Of a DNA stretch of 64,000 bases, positions 1-10,598 are shown piece by piece. Source of the DNA: Diphasiastrum complanatum (lineage: Eukaryota > Streptophyta > Lycopodiopsida > Lycopodiales > Lycopodiaceae). Each line of letters starts with the position of its first letter. Position 1 is the stretch's first letter. Both the position numbers and the translations under genes were made by a program. The notes below the pieces were generated by a model, which saw only the letters and a program-made list of their open reading frames with translations, did no database searches and was not told the origin of the DNA. Location: assembly GCA_029204225.1 (NCBI GenBank), contig CM055097.1, positions 64,567,701-64,631,700 on the forward strand, given 5' to 3'.

Positions 1-166
1 GACAATTGAGAATCTACAGAGAAAAAGATTTTTTAGAAAAATTTCAAACTATTATAGTATTTTTTAGGAAAATACTATAAATTCAGCACATTTTCTTACT
101 AAAACGTCTCAAAAGTTTCACTTTTCACAGACTGAGCCTTGTAAAATAGGAGAAATACGAGTAACG

Positions 167-531
167 ACCTATGTTGAGCATGGGTTGTGTTCGGGTCTTG
201 AGTAACAACCTATGATCAGCATAGGAAGTCGACGTGATGAATCTCTTCTTACCACCTATCGACCTATGCTGAGCATAGGTTGCGTCTCTGGTCCTCTTCT
301 AACCTATGCTCAGCATAGGTCGTCACTCGCGTCCTCTAGTCCCACCTATGCTCAGCATAGGATGTCTTTGCATGTTGCTTGCGAAGACGTCCTATGCTCA
401 GCTTAGCAAGCAACATGCGAAGACATCCTATGCTAAGCATAGGTGGGCTGTTACTCAAGACCCGAACACAACCCATGCTCAGCATAGGTTAGAGGAGAGG
501 ACTCGTGTAGCCACCTATGCTGAGCATAGGT
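167..531. repeat. Array of nine 19-bp palindromes inside a long inverted repeat
   Basis: Nine copies of the near-perfect palindrome ACCTATGCTSAGCATAGGT start at 167, 208, 262, 302, 344, 390, 426, 471 and 513. The array is itself folded: about 45 bases from 167 are the reverse complement of about 45 bases ending at 489, with only two or three mismatches outside the edges, and the spacers between copies also mirror each other. At the centre, 370-382 (GCATGTTGCTTGC) pairs exactly with 406-418. Short open frames here are only translations of the repeat (recurrent YAQHR and MLSIG peptides). It could be a foldback-type element, a source of hairpin RNA, or a protein-binding array. The sequence shows structure only, not function. 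Confidence 0.9.
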
Positions 532-828
532 CACCCAAGTTTTAAGAAGGTGAACACCAGCTAAAACATGAATATTTAGTAATGCAATACTTTAGTACTC
601 ATGCTAAACATAGAACAAAGTTAAAAAATGACAAGAATCTTACCGACAAGAAATGTGTGAACGAAAACGTATGCAAAATACTATAGAAACCCATGACTTT
701 GTCGCAGCGAGAGCTCTGGCAGCATGTGTGCTTTTGAATTCACAAATGAGGTGAGTTATGCTTGGACTACGGTCCTTAAATATTTTGTCTTCCTAGACCC
801 CCCGCCTCACGCCGACCTGGGGCATGCG

Positions 829-927
829 ACTCAACTCACCTCTTGCCAACCTCGAGCTTGCGTCAAGACAGAGTTGTCGTGACTCACCTCACCTCGCGCC
901 GACCTCGAGCTTGCACCGAGACCGTCC
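829..927. repeat. Imperfect ~51-bp tandem duplication
   Basis: Two adjacent units, starting near 829 and 879, share the order GACTCA..CTCACCTC then GACCTCGAGCTTGC then a CAAGACA or CCGAGACC end. A third, partial and weaker unit may precede them from about 800. The GC content is higher than in the surroundings. Nothing in it suggests coding. Confidence 0.5.
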
Positions 928-929
928 AA

Positions 930-977
930 ACCTAAACCTAACCCTAAACCTACTCTTGGGTCAACCCTAACCCTAAG
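930..977. repeat. Short interstitial telomere-like patch
   Basis: The stretch is built of CCTAAA and CCCTAA units in two blocks, 930-950 and 962-977, related to the Arabidopsis-type plant telomere repeat CCCTAAA. It is short and degenerate, so it may be a scar of end joining or a telo-box-like promoter motif. It is not a chromosome end. Confidence 0.5.
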
Positions 978-2490
978 GATGTTGCCAAACAGTATTTAAG
1001 GCATGCTAGTTGCTGGAAATTTCATTTAACCAGTTACTTGCTAGGCTTGTTGCTTATTTGTATTTAGCTGTTTTTCATGTTTACGTCTATTGAGGTTCGC
1101 ATAGCTTTTTATTTGTTCTATGACCAACATAGGTTGCAATTAAGTTTGTGGAGCACATTTAGTTTCATGTGTCAACTATTTTAACGGGTCTATGCTTAGC
1201 ATAAGTATATAGTTAGAATTTTTTTTTTAAATTACGATGTGAAGTAGTTCTACCTCCTCTATTCCAGTAGTTGTAACTCAATACATTGCAACAAGTGGAT
1301 CATCTTCATCTGATATTGGGCCAATGAAAGTTTTTTTTATAAAGCCACTCCTGATTCTCAACATGTTTCCATAAATGATTCATCATCATTTACCCGTTCA
1401 TCTTCTAAAATTTCTCATGCAAGTACTTTTCAAGAAATGACACCTGTAACTCAACTTGTGTAAAATCTTTCGACCTCGTCCTCCTCTTCAATACAGGCTC
1501 TGCACAATTAGAACATTGTTTTTTTGAACAAGTTGAATTAGTGAGTGGTGAGTCAAAAGCTTCATTTCACTCAATTACTGATTCTAGTAAATCAACAGGT
1601 CCGCGACAAGCTTTTCTCATGTTTGTAGGAGACCTTCTCAAAGTGATATTCATCGTTTTAAATCTAAAAGGGCTATATTTATTGAAAATTTAAACCCTTT
1701 TGAGGGTCCAGAACATCCTGAGGTTGGAGCCAGAATTCCGAGTCATGAAATTCCAACACCTTCTCAACTATGAATTTTTTTACCATTAATTATTTAACAA
1801 GTATCTCAAAAGCTTTGGTTTGTTAAATTTTACTGACCAAAATCATCAAAACCTTTAAATAGCATCGTACCAAGGAATCGAATTCCTAAACTGGGTATAT
1901 GCCTGAGAACGGTACCACTCCCTTTGTTCTGTCAAGATCGGCTTCGAAATTTTTTTCACCGAAAACCAATTAATACTACTTGACCACGAATACAATGGTA
2001 CTAAAGTTCCACACAAATTCTGGGCTTACCGGCAGAGGTCGATGTAAGCCAATTAACCAACAAATAAGGTCTTAATACATGCATATTGTTCCTAGCGATT
2101 TTCCTATTCGGGAAGCAATATTTAAACAAGGTTTAAATTTTGAAAACTAAGCATCAGGAATCCAAAATTCCACTAACTACGCGCTAGTAATTTTAGTTGG
2201 GAAATCTCATTTCGAACCATCATCAAAGTTACAACCTATCCCAATGGTCATCTAGCATGTATTTAGAATCCTTACAACTGATTTGCAATTCCCGAAATTG
2301 TTGAATTTTGAAGCCCTTGCGTGAAGGTCGAGCCCCAGTCACTTCCCTTCACATGCAAAACTTACATGCCTAAGGTATCATACCTTCAAGGTTATGCAGA
2401 AAACCTAGGTCTCCATACCCTAAATGTTTAAGAAAAATCCGAAGCCAAATGGGCGCCACTTCAAAAGGGCTTCCAGCTGTGACCTTCCTC

Positions 2491-2492
<2 letters not shown>
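978..2492. other. AT-rich spacer, no gene recognised
   Basis: I see no continuous coding region or recognisable transposon domain. Two decayed copies of the palindrome of the 167-531 array lie at about 1117-1134 and 1189-1206. A Ser/Thr-rich open stretch around 1290-1440 is interrupted by stops and is not supported as a gene. Confidence 0.5.

Positions 2493-2573
<81 letters not shown>
2493..2573. repeat. (GA)n microsatellite, ~40 units
   Basis: A pure GA dinucleotide run of about 81 bases. It is one of three similarly long GA tracts in the window (also 23991-24067 and 54976-55049). Apparent Arg-Glu repeat proteins here are translations of the run. Confidence 0.97.
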
Positions 2574-2576
<3 letters not shown>

Positions 2577-3109
2577 TCAAGCAAGAGCAGGGCTGGATCA
2601 CGCCCCTTCACAGTCCATCAACGAGCCATTTACAACCATGGTTTCCTCTCCATGATTCACCATCATTTAGAAGCAGACTTCATCGCCATTCCATTCTGAA
2701 AACATAATGTTTCATGGCTGAAATCATGTTTCATGGCCTTTCTCTAGAGGGCAAAAACAACATCTCAGAGGCTTGATGCAGGACTTGTGAATTCGGCATT
2801 CAACAACAAAGATCTACATCTTTTCTCAGAATCATCTATGATTCAGATTTCGCTGCCCACTGGAGCGCTATCATCCACTCTTTTATTCGTTGTCTTCCAC
2901 AGCGCTCAATAATAGGACAAAAAACAAGAAATCAGTGGTCTGGATTTCCGCAGATTCAGAAATCATCTCCCCTACATTCATCAATCACCGAGGTTAGAGA
3001 GCAGATGAAGAATCATATTCTGTGGTTCACCCACCAGATTACAGATCTACAAATCCGAACAAGGCCACGAGCTTCAATAGAGAAAGGCTTATCCTTGCCT
3101 TTGCCTTGT
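2574..3109. other. Spacer, nothing recognised
   Basis: Unique-looking sequence between the GA tract and the copia gag fragment. No coding frame, repeat or signal could be supported on either strand. Confidence 0.4.
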
Positions 3110-3742
3110 ATTTGGTGCGTGTCGCAAGTGCTTTGTCACTGGTATTTTGACGTCTAGCTTTCACCATTTCTTGTCGTTGCTCCTCTTGCATCAAGATTCA
3201 TATGAGCTCGTCAAAGGTTGGTAATCTTTCTCTTGATGCTATCCTGCTTACGAATATTTGATAAGGTTCTACAATGCCACACAATGCATTGTGCACCAGC
3301 TCACAACACCACGTATGCGCTTGTTGATAGAATGCAATTCATCCCTCATTGTCTTAATTCTGGTCATATAAGTTTGAATGTGCTCTCCTTGTTCCATTCG
3401 GGCACTATTCAGCTTTGACTTTAGAAACATAATCCTTGACGGATTTGACGTCTTGAATTGCTCCTTTAGCACATCCTATGCCTGTCTTTGTGTAATGGCA
3501 TCACTTATGTAAATAATATTGTGGTCTTTTATTGACAAGTTCAAGAATGTCAAAGCTCTCCTCGCCTTCCTATCCAACACTTTAATGTCTGCTTCATTTG
3601 GTGGTCTTCTCTCATCACCTATGACGACATCCCACAGTTCCTTCTCTATCAGCATGTTTCTCATTTTGAATTTCATCGCATAGTTAATAATCCCGTCCAA
3701 TTTGTTATTTTCATTCAAAATGGACTCTCCCATGTTTGTCAT
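3110..3742 (-). pseudogene. Ty1/copia gag fragment
   Basis: Minus-strand frames read as a copia Gag (UBN2 type). The part at 3742-3476 has the N-terminal pattern LDGIINYAMKFKMRN, with ELWDVVIGDE and RRALTFLNLSIKDH. The part at 3472-3269 has FKTSNPSRIMFLKSKLNS and MRDELHSINKRI. A stop and a frameshift separate the two near 3475. The 3110-3210 part resembles 48050-48140, the gag end of the minus-strand copia at 44690-48140, so both come from one family. The zinc knuckle, protease and pol are absent here. Structural nucleocapsid function is lost. Confidence 0.8.
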
Positions 3743-4237
3743 CTCAAAATTGCAACTGTAGGCTAAAAGAATAAAGGACTAGAAAATAAGGACTTTTTAT
3801 GTTTTTGAACTATTTCTTTAACTTGAAGAAACTTCACACTTCAAGAACTTGGGACCCAAATCAACATTCAGTATGCAATTTTTTAATGAAGTTGAAGGGT
3901 GGTTTACACTTCAGGCCCCTTCCATTGAAGATCCAATGGCTCTTATCAATGGAATGGCCTACAATTCTTCTTGAGGATGTTATCTTGGCCCTTGATCATA
4001 ATAGTTGTTGATCCAACGGTTTTGGCCCATCCGCGTGCTGATTTGGCCTCCTCCAGCCATGGTAGTCCTCAGTACACAATGTGTAGGCTCCAAATTGAAG
4101 CGCGACTCCACGAGCTCTTCCTTCTTCTCCTTTGCTCCTCAAGCTTCCCAGCTATGGCTTCAATAGGGTTTCTGCGCCCTCCAAGTTTGATCTAGTGCTC
4201 TGTTTGTAACACGGTCTTCCACGACAATGATCTACAT
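3743..4237. other. Spacer between copia fragments, nothing recognised
   Basis: Two open frames of about 70 codons on the plus strand have no domain or motif I recognise. The sequence ends where homology to the 45.27 kb arm begins. Confidence 0.35.
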
Positions 4238-4927
4238 AGGCAGTTAGTAGGGAGCTTGATCTACCTTACCACGACTAGACCAGATATATGCTATGTTGTT
4301 GGTATTGTAAGTCAGTTTATGGCAGCACCTACGGAAGCGCATTGGAAGGCAACCAAACACATTTTGCGATATGTCAAAGGCACTTCCGATTATGGCTTGG
4401 TATATAGGAAGCATGAAGGTTTACCTGAGTTATGTGGCTATGTGGATGTGGATTCGAGAGGTGATTGTGATGGTCATAGATCCACTACAGGGTATGTATT
4501 CCAGTTTTGTGGCAGATGATTTTCCTAGTCTAGTAAGAAGCAAAGTATAGTTGCTCTATCCACAATAGAAGCAGAGTATAAGGCAACGTGTAGCACAGCA
4601 CAGGAACCCATATGGTTGAGGCAAATCTTGGATGAGGTTGGCATGAAACAAGAAAATTTTGCTATTATACATAGCGACAGTCAGAGTGGCATTCAACTAG
4701 CAAAGAATTCGGTGTTCCATGCGAGAACCAAACCCATTGAGATTCAATATCATTTTATACGTGAGAGGCTGCTGAGTTGGGAAATTAATGTTGTTCATTG
4801 TAGTACAAATGAACAACTAGCTGATATTTTAACTAAGCAACTCATTAGAAAAAAGTTTGATAAGTTTAGATCAAAGCTTTCTGTATTTAAATTTGTTAAC
4901 TTTGATGCTATGTATATGGATGTATAA
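4238..4927 (+). pseudogene. Copia RT C-terminus and RNase H remnant
   Basis: The frame from 4256 reads IYLTTTRPDICYVVGIVSQF and ILRYVKGTSDYGL, the end of a copia reverse transcriptase and start of RNase H. It continues to the STTGYVFQFCG region and breaks at a stop near 4517. The rest, at 4540-4927, includes SIVALSTIEAEYK (active-site Glu), HSDSQSGIQLAKN and the terminal ADILTKQL motif. The copia LTR follows directly. The family is the same as 44690-48140, but this copy retains the EAEYK segment deleted there. RT palm, integrase and gag are missing. Confidence 0.85.
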
Positions 4928-4956
4928 AAAGTAGATTCTACTTTTAGGGAGAGAGA

Positions 4957-5215
4957 TAGAATTAAAGTAGAACTACTATATTACTGTACTGTGGGTCCTA
5001 CTAGTTGATAAGGACTAGTTGGCCTCGCCACGAGGTGAGTCGATGGGACACGTGTCCCGTCTACGGCAACTTGGGCCATGCATGGGTTGCCATAGTGAAA
5101 AACTATATGTACAGTGTATTTTGGTTTTAAGAAATACAGTTTCTACGTGAGCTTGGAGTGGAGAGTATTGCTATGTTGCATGATTTGTAATCCTGTTTGG
5201 AGCAAATTGTAAGTA
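4957..5215 (+). repeat. Copia 3' LTR fragment
   Basis: After the RNase H stop (4927) comes a purine-rich tract ending GGGAGAGAGA, then TAGAATTAAAGTAGAAC, which is also found at the equivalent place near 44650 on the minus strand. The fragment is cut near 5215 by a junction with antisense gypsy gag. The LTR edges are approximate and no target duplication is visible. Confidence 0.6.
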
Positions 5216-5559
5216 TTCCACCATACTAAGGCTTTTCCTATAAGGAACATAGTTATATTGGACAACTTTTCACATTCATAGAATTGATTCATGCCAAAGT
5301 ATTTGTTCCATACATTACGCCTTGAACTTACCACTTGCAAGTTCCTATCTTTCTTCTCCCCCTTAAACAATTTTTCGGGAGATGGACCTACATGCTTCTT
5401 CTGGTTGGCTAACCTAGACTCTAAGTCTTGGTTCCTTTAATTAGTTTCAAGAAGCTGTTTATTAGTGGCTTGAATTTGTTGGTATAAAAGTTCGAGAGCT
5501 TGTGCCACATTGGATGGGTTTGATAAATCAAATAATGGGTTTTCATTGGTTTGATCCAT
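5150..5559 (-). pseudogene. Ty3/gypsy gag N-terminal fragment
   Basis: The start codon at 5559 begins MDQTNENPLFDLSNPSN. A coiled stretch follows (YQQIQATNKQLLE), then an in-frame TAA where CAA is expected, then KLFKGEKKDRNLQVVSS and ALVWWNT, the pattern of the retrotransposon gag domain. It is truncated at the copia LTR junction near 5150, so no zinc knuckle or pol remains. The inverted copy at 44040-44400 encodes nearly the same protein. The leader of about 1 kb between this start and the primer binding site (5560-6569) is non-coding. Confidence 0.75.
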
Positions 5560-6569
5560 TGGAGTAGCTTGTGTGTTTTCCTATTATGCAAATACAACAA
5601 CAAGTAATTCCAATTAGAATGATAGAAATGCTTCAATTCTTACATAATCCAATGCAAATAAAAGCAGCTACTTCTACTCATTCAATACTTATTGTTTGTA
5701 AGCTCAATCCAAGCCTACTTTGTGCAAGCTCCATCCAAGCTTAAGAGAAAACTGCACCAAGTAATTTCCTACTTTTGCTTCAATCCAAAGCAAAAATCAA
5801 AACAAATCTTTATGTAAACTAAATTAATTACTTCAAGCTAATCTTTACATAAAGTTCTCATTCCAATTCCATTTCCATTTGTCATTTCAAATTCAACACA
5901 AATTTTCACATTTCTCACTAGTTCTTCAAATTCATGAAACTATGACTAGAAATGGAAAACTAATGAAGTTCTATGAAAACTTCACTTTTCAGATTTGTTT
6001 TTCAGATTTATAGGTCTGAAAATCAAAATTTCAAAATGACAAAAAATAGAACTTCAAAGCCCTTTTTATGCATAAAATTACTACCTTTTCCTTCCAACAT
6101 TGCCAATAACATTAAACTAGTAGGTAGAAAGGTATAACTAATGAAGTCCCTGATTTTAGATTTACAGGTCTGAAAAATAGAACTTCAAAATGAAAATTAA
6201 AAGTTTTAACACTTCATTTATGCAAAAAAGACACTAGTTTTGATAAAAAAAACACAAGCTATAATCAATCTTTTTCCAAAAAAAAATTTGTGGATGTAGA
6301 GGAAGACTTCCTCTAACCATTTCACAAATCCTTTTTCAAAAAGATTCTAAACCAAAAGCCCACATTCAAACTTCTCTAACATAATAAAAAATTAGCCCCT
6401 AAACAATTCTATAAGCATCACTACTCTTTAACAAGAGAACTAGATTTATTAAATACTTCAACAACAAGCTTTGTACTACTAGAAAAGCCAATAATATTTT
6501 CCAAAAAAAATTTAGTTTGTGATCTTAATAGAACTTGAAGAAGGTTAGGGGATTACCATCCTTTGTCTA

Positions 6570-6581
6570 GCTCTAATACCA
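6570..6581 (-). other. Primer binding site (tRNA-Met type) of gypsy fragment
   Basis: The minus strand reads TGGTATTAGAGC, one base from the TGGTATCAGAGC complement of the initiator tRNA-Met 3' end. It lies about 20 bases downstream of the putative LTR end. Arm B has TGGTATCAG at 43099-43107. Confidence 0.7.
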
Positions 6582-6589
6582 CTATTACA

Positions 6590-7625
6590 AATGAAGTCAT
6601 GAAGTCATCCTAATCCAAAGGTAGTGCCTCCAAAGGTCCTCCAAGTAATCTGCAAGCTCCAAGATGCTCCCCAACTCCAAACTAGGATGCCTCCACCTAC
6701 AAGTAAGGCTCTTCAAGCCTCCATGGATTTCTCCTCCACCTGTGTCCCTAATCTTAATCACAAAGGTAGTAACAAGTGATCTCAAGTATTCACCACCCAA
6801 CCATAGCTAGCTAGCACATGCAATCCTGCATCTAGGCTAATCTGGCACCCCCTTGCTAACCAATAACTAGCCACAAGCATACCACCACACACCATAGCAT
6901 ACTCAATATCCAAACCCTACTTATGTTCCATACCATAAGCAAGATCCAAACCCTAAGCATACTACACACAAGAAAATACTCTATACACTAGTAGCCACAC
7001 TACAACATAAGCATAGCAAACAAGAGAGATCTCTCCTCCTCCCAATGGGTGCCCTACTCCTCTCATATAGATGGCAATTGGCACCCTCCAATACACTATG
7101 GAGTTCCATCCACAACTAATGAAAAAGAGAGAGGCCTAGGGAGTTAAAGAACCTTCATAGGCTTATGGAAGATCAAGAGACTTCTTCCATAACCTATGAC
7201 TCTTTGAATGCTTTTCTTGTGGGAGTTGGGAACTCAATGAACCCCTTGGAAGTGCGCCCTCCTACTAGGTCCCACTGCCCAAGTTGTGCTTGTATACTTT
7301 GGTCCATGACCAATAAAGTGATATGGTTCAAGGTTGAGGCCCAAGTTTTAGAAAAATAGCCAATACACCCATGGTAATGACTTTCTAACACCTCACTAGG
7401 TTCCCTACCTCCAACCAAGGCATAAACACCTACCTGTCCTTAACCAAGGACACTAGTACCTTGATCTAAAAGATGAAAAAAGTGCTCTTTTTTGGTGTTT
7501 TTCTGTGAATTCTAGAGATCCTCTGATCCGTAGCTCTTGCAGATTGGTATACTAGTGCATCTAGGTCAGATCTGACTAAGAGGATTCCTGAGAGTTATGA
7601 TGGACAATTGGTAGCTGATCCATCA
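6590..7625 (-). repeat. Gypsy LTR, minus strand, edges approximate
   Basis: The right limit in minus orientation is set by the primer binding site at 6570-6581. The start is near 7605-7625, where TGATGGATCAGC follows a purine-rich tract. In arm B the corresponding LTR (about 42590-43090) lacks roughly 540 internal bases. Upstream (7640-7870) the sequence is dense in GATC and AGATCT motifs in both arms. The order integrase, LTR, primer site, gag means this LTR joins the end of one element to the start of another. Confidence 0.6.
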
Positions 7626-7979
7626 GTTCCTGATGATCTGCTACCCCTTGTATCCTTTTTGGATCTGTAACCCACTTGGATTTTGTTAGATCTTCCTTGA
7701 TCTGTCCAAATCTTGCTTGATCTTGCTGAAATCTGGTGGATTTTGCATGATCTGGCTAGATCTTATCTAGATCTTGGCTTGATTTCATTAGATTTCGTTA
7801 GGATGACTTTTGATAAGGCTTGATCTGATCATTGTATCCGTTGAATGTTATCCAAATCCTAGATCTATTCATTGAAGTGGCCAGTACTTGTGAAGTCGGC
7901 TACCATTGATGGGATTATCGAATGGCGTCCCATCTAACTGTTCAAGTTTCACGACTCCATGGCTGAGAATCTCCTTTAC

Positions 7980-8690
7980 TCAGAACGGGCCTTTGTCTGT
8001 GAAATTCAACTTTCTCTTGATTGGCTTAGTTTTATACATGAGGACTAGATCTCTTGATCGAAGATCCTTCTTGTGCAGTCGGCAATCATGCCATGCCTTA
8101 CAACGCTCTTTCTCAGCCGCCAATGCATGCACAACTAGTAAGCATGTCTTGCAAAGTTTATGTAATCCTTCATGGTGTAGTTGTAGAGATTTGGATTCGT
8201 CAAGATGTTGCGTTCTGGCAATTCTTAATGAGGGTGCCAAAAACTCCACTGGCATTATTGCATCTTGACCATAAACCAGTTGAAACGGCATGTGGTCAAT
8301 GCTTCTCTTATAAGCTGTTCAGAATGTCCACAGAGTAGCATGTAGCTTGTGCTCCCAATTAGATTTGTTAGCTTCAACTATTTTCATGATCACGCTACAC
8401 AAGATCTTATTGGATAATTCTGTCTGCCCATTACCATGAGGATAATAAGGTGTGTTGAATCGATGGATGAATCGATGGATCATGAAGAATTTCTCCAATA
8501 GGACCTTGATGGTCTCATTGACAAAATGGCTTCCATGATCGCTAACTATCTCCACCGGGCATCCGAAGCGCACAATGATGTTTTCATACAAAAATTTGGC
8601 AGTTGCTCGAGCCTTAGCTATTTGCACTGCCTTAGCTTCAACTGACTTGGTGCATTTTGGATGCTTCACTATTTCTTATATCAATTTTTC
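7980..8690 (-). pseudogene. Ty3/gypsy integrase C-terminal half
   Basis: The frame 8669-8319 contains ATAKFLYENIIVRFGCP, then EIVSDHGSHFVNE (second catalytic Asp) and TPYYPHGNGQTELSNK (catalytic Glu). The frame 8291-7980 continues with MPFQLVYGQDAIMPVEFL and a basic tail ending KLNFTDKGPF. A frame break near 8300 and a short duplication (IHRF repeated) near 8470 disrupt it. The upstream half, with the first catalytic Asp, is cut at about 8691 where an unrelated LTR begins. DNA integration would have been its role. This copy is dead. Confidence 0.85.
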
Positions 8691-8691
8691 A

Positions 8692-10484
8692 TGTCAAGAT
8701 GTGACTAGGACATGAAGAACCAAATAGAATGTGAATGAAATGATTTCTCCATGCTTCAAACATTGAAATATTTGGAAAATAATAGCACTTTATGAAATAT
8801 GAGTGATAACCACTTGCTTGCTTGTCTTCTCCAACTTTGTCCTTTCTTGATATGTCTCCACCATAAAACTCCATGAATGAGCCTCCATTGCCATCTTGTC
8901 ACAAGACATCATCAACACTTGATGAATTGGCCGTGAATGAGTGACATAACGAGCCTCCAAAAGCTTCATTTCCATTAGCAAAACCAGCCAAGAATTCTAG
9001 TACAACTCCAACATCAAAATGATGCAAACCAATGTAACTAGTTTTACCATATCTTGACAATTTGCCCACATCCACATGAAATTGCTCCAAAATGAGATAG
9101 AAGAAGTAAATTAAATTTGAAGAACACTTGATTGTTGCTCCTTTTACCTTACTTGAGTCTTTAAACACCTGCCAAAACATATCCAAAACATCTTTGCCAA
9201 ATGACCCTCCTTTGATGCTCTTGACTAGTTCCAAATTGTCACTTCCCCTTTTGTGTTGTTGAAGCCCTTTGAGACCAACCTCTTGATATTCCTCTTGACC
9301 ATCAAAGACATTGAATAAGACCTATTTTCCAGATCCATTAGTTTATTTTCTAGCATGACCAATATTTATTTGCATAGCATCATTTATACAAGAAGATTTT
9401 CCAAAACATGTGAGTAAAGCAAAGTGAGTCACTTCCACTTGCTTACCTTTCTCTAGAACATCAAAGATATGAATATCTTCAAGCCTAAACCTCTAGAAAT
9501 ACTTCCTCTCAAACACATGATCTAGATCCAACAAGATCTTATCAATGCTTGATCTCAAATTTCCACAAAGGTTAGTGAAAACAATGTCACCATCATAAAT
9601 CAAAATCTAGATTCCAAACTTTCCATCCGACATGGAGTAGGTGAAGATGAGTATAAAACCTAATAAATCCAACCCTCTTGAGTCCATAACAAACCTCAAT
9701 AAGCTCAACAATGATATCTCCCTTTCCTTGAAGAAATTGCCTCTCGATTTGCTCCATGTAGTCTTGTCCAACCAACCTTTTGCCATCTCGATCATGAGTG
9801 ATCAATTCAAAATCATAGAATCCTTTGAGTTGATGGAGAGATGTGAGATACATGCCTTGGATCTTCCCATAGTTAAGTTTGAACTTAAGTTCCTAAGTTT
9901 AATTAATTAGTCAAAGTCAATTGGTAGTAGGTGAAGTGTGTTTCTCTCTCCACTATTGATTAGTTTGTGCTTTTGATGAAGGGTGTGGATTTCAATCCCA
10001 CCTTCCTTGGAATGGCAAATAGGAGAAAGAGGCAAGGGCCTTCCCCATCCATAAAAAGGCACATTTGTATCATATTTTCATGCTTAATGAGGAGGAGGAG
10101 ACTCTACTATTTTGGAGAGCCAAGCATCCTCATTTGCTAATCACTCATGCTAATGCTATTGTTATGTTTTCTATTTGCCTTCTATTTTCTTGTTCTTGTT
10201 TTGGTTAGTTTTGGTTTTTTCATTAGCATGCACATTGAGCATTTGAGCTAACCTCCATTTCCTCTCTCTCTCTCTCTCCCCCTCTCTTCTCTTCTTCTCT
10301 CCCTCTTTCACTCTAAAATCATGATGTGTGTGTGGTTAGTGTAGGGAAGAGTATTGGTAGTGTTAGGAAAAAGAGTAGGAAGCATCTAAAACTAGCATCT
10401 TGACATAGTTAGGTACCTATCTAGTGATCTAACCCTTATTGATAGGCGGAGGGCTGCTCACCGACTATATTTACACACCCTACA
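8692..10484 (+). repeat. Athila/Tat-like gypsy 5' LTR (putative)
   Basis: It begins TGTCAAGATGTGAC directly after the truncated integrase and ends CACACCCTACA just before a tRNA-Asp-type primer site. This gives a TG..CA unit of about 1.79 kb. A TATA-like CATAAAAAGG lies near 10050 and a CT-rich tract near 10260-10305. Open minus-strand frames of 60-110 codons inside it (such as 9234-8899 and 9853-9593) match nothing I know and are probably chance. No second LTR is seen in the window, so the boundaries rest on TG/CA and the primer site only. Confidence 0.5.
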
Positions 10485-10485
10485 A

Positions 10486-10500
10486 TAGCGCCATTGCCGA
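10486..10500 (+). other. Primer binding site, tRNA-Asp type
   Basis: TAGCGCCATTGCCGA differs by a few G-to-A changes from TGGCGCCGTTGCCGG, the sequence typical of Athila/Tat elements. It is one base from the proposed LTR end. The leader that follows is interrupted by element I (at 10599) and element II (at 16729). Confidence 0.55.
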
Positions 10501-10598
10501 TGATAGGTTTCACTAACTAGTTTAGTTGTATTTTTAATTGTTTTTGTTTTTTAAGAGTGTTTTTAGGTGGATTTTGGGTAGAGTTAGCTTGTTTTTAG

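Larger units (their letters stand above)
4238..7925 (+). repeat. Arm A of a composite inverted duplication
   Basis: This segment is present in inverted orientation at about 42180-45270. Both arms contain the same composite: copia RNase H and LTR fragment, then, in opposite orientation, a gypsy gag, leader, primer binding site, LTR and GATC-rich tail. The copia-to-gypsy junction near 5200 (TGTAATC then TGGAGCAAATT) is the same in both arms, so the composite formed before it was duplicated. Arm A keeps about 540 bases of gypsy LTR (roughly 7045-7585) that arm B has lost. Confidence 0.8.

Noticed and set aside
167-531. Regular repeats reminiscent of a CRISPR array
   Set aside because: The units are palindromes with mirrored, similar spacers of uneven length in plant DNA, and there are no cas genes.
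212-545. Two overlapping open frames in the palindrome array
   Set aside because: They are translations of the repeated palindrome (YAQHR, MLSIG) and carry no independent signal.
2424-2699. Arg-Glu repeat proteins (also at 23829-24224 and 54961-55266)
   Set aside because: Products of reading GA or CT dinucleotide runs.
8689-9853. Minus-strand frames of 60-110 codons
   Set aside because: They lie inside a probable LTR, share no motif with known proteins and have no splice or promoter context.
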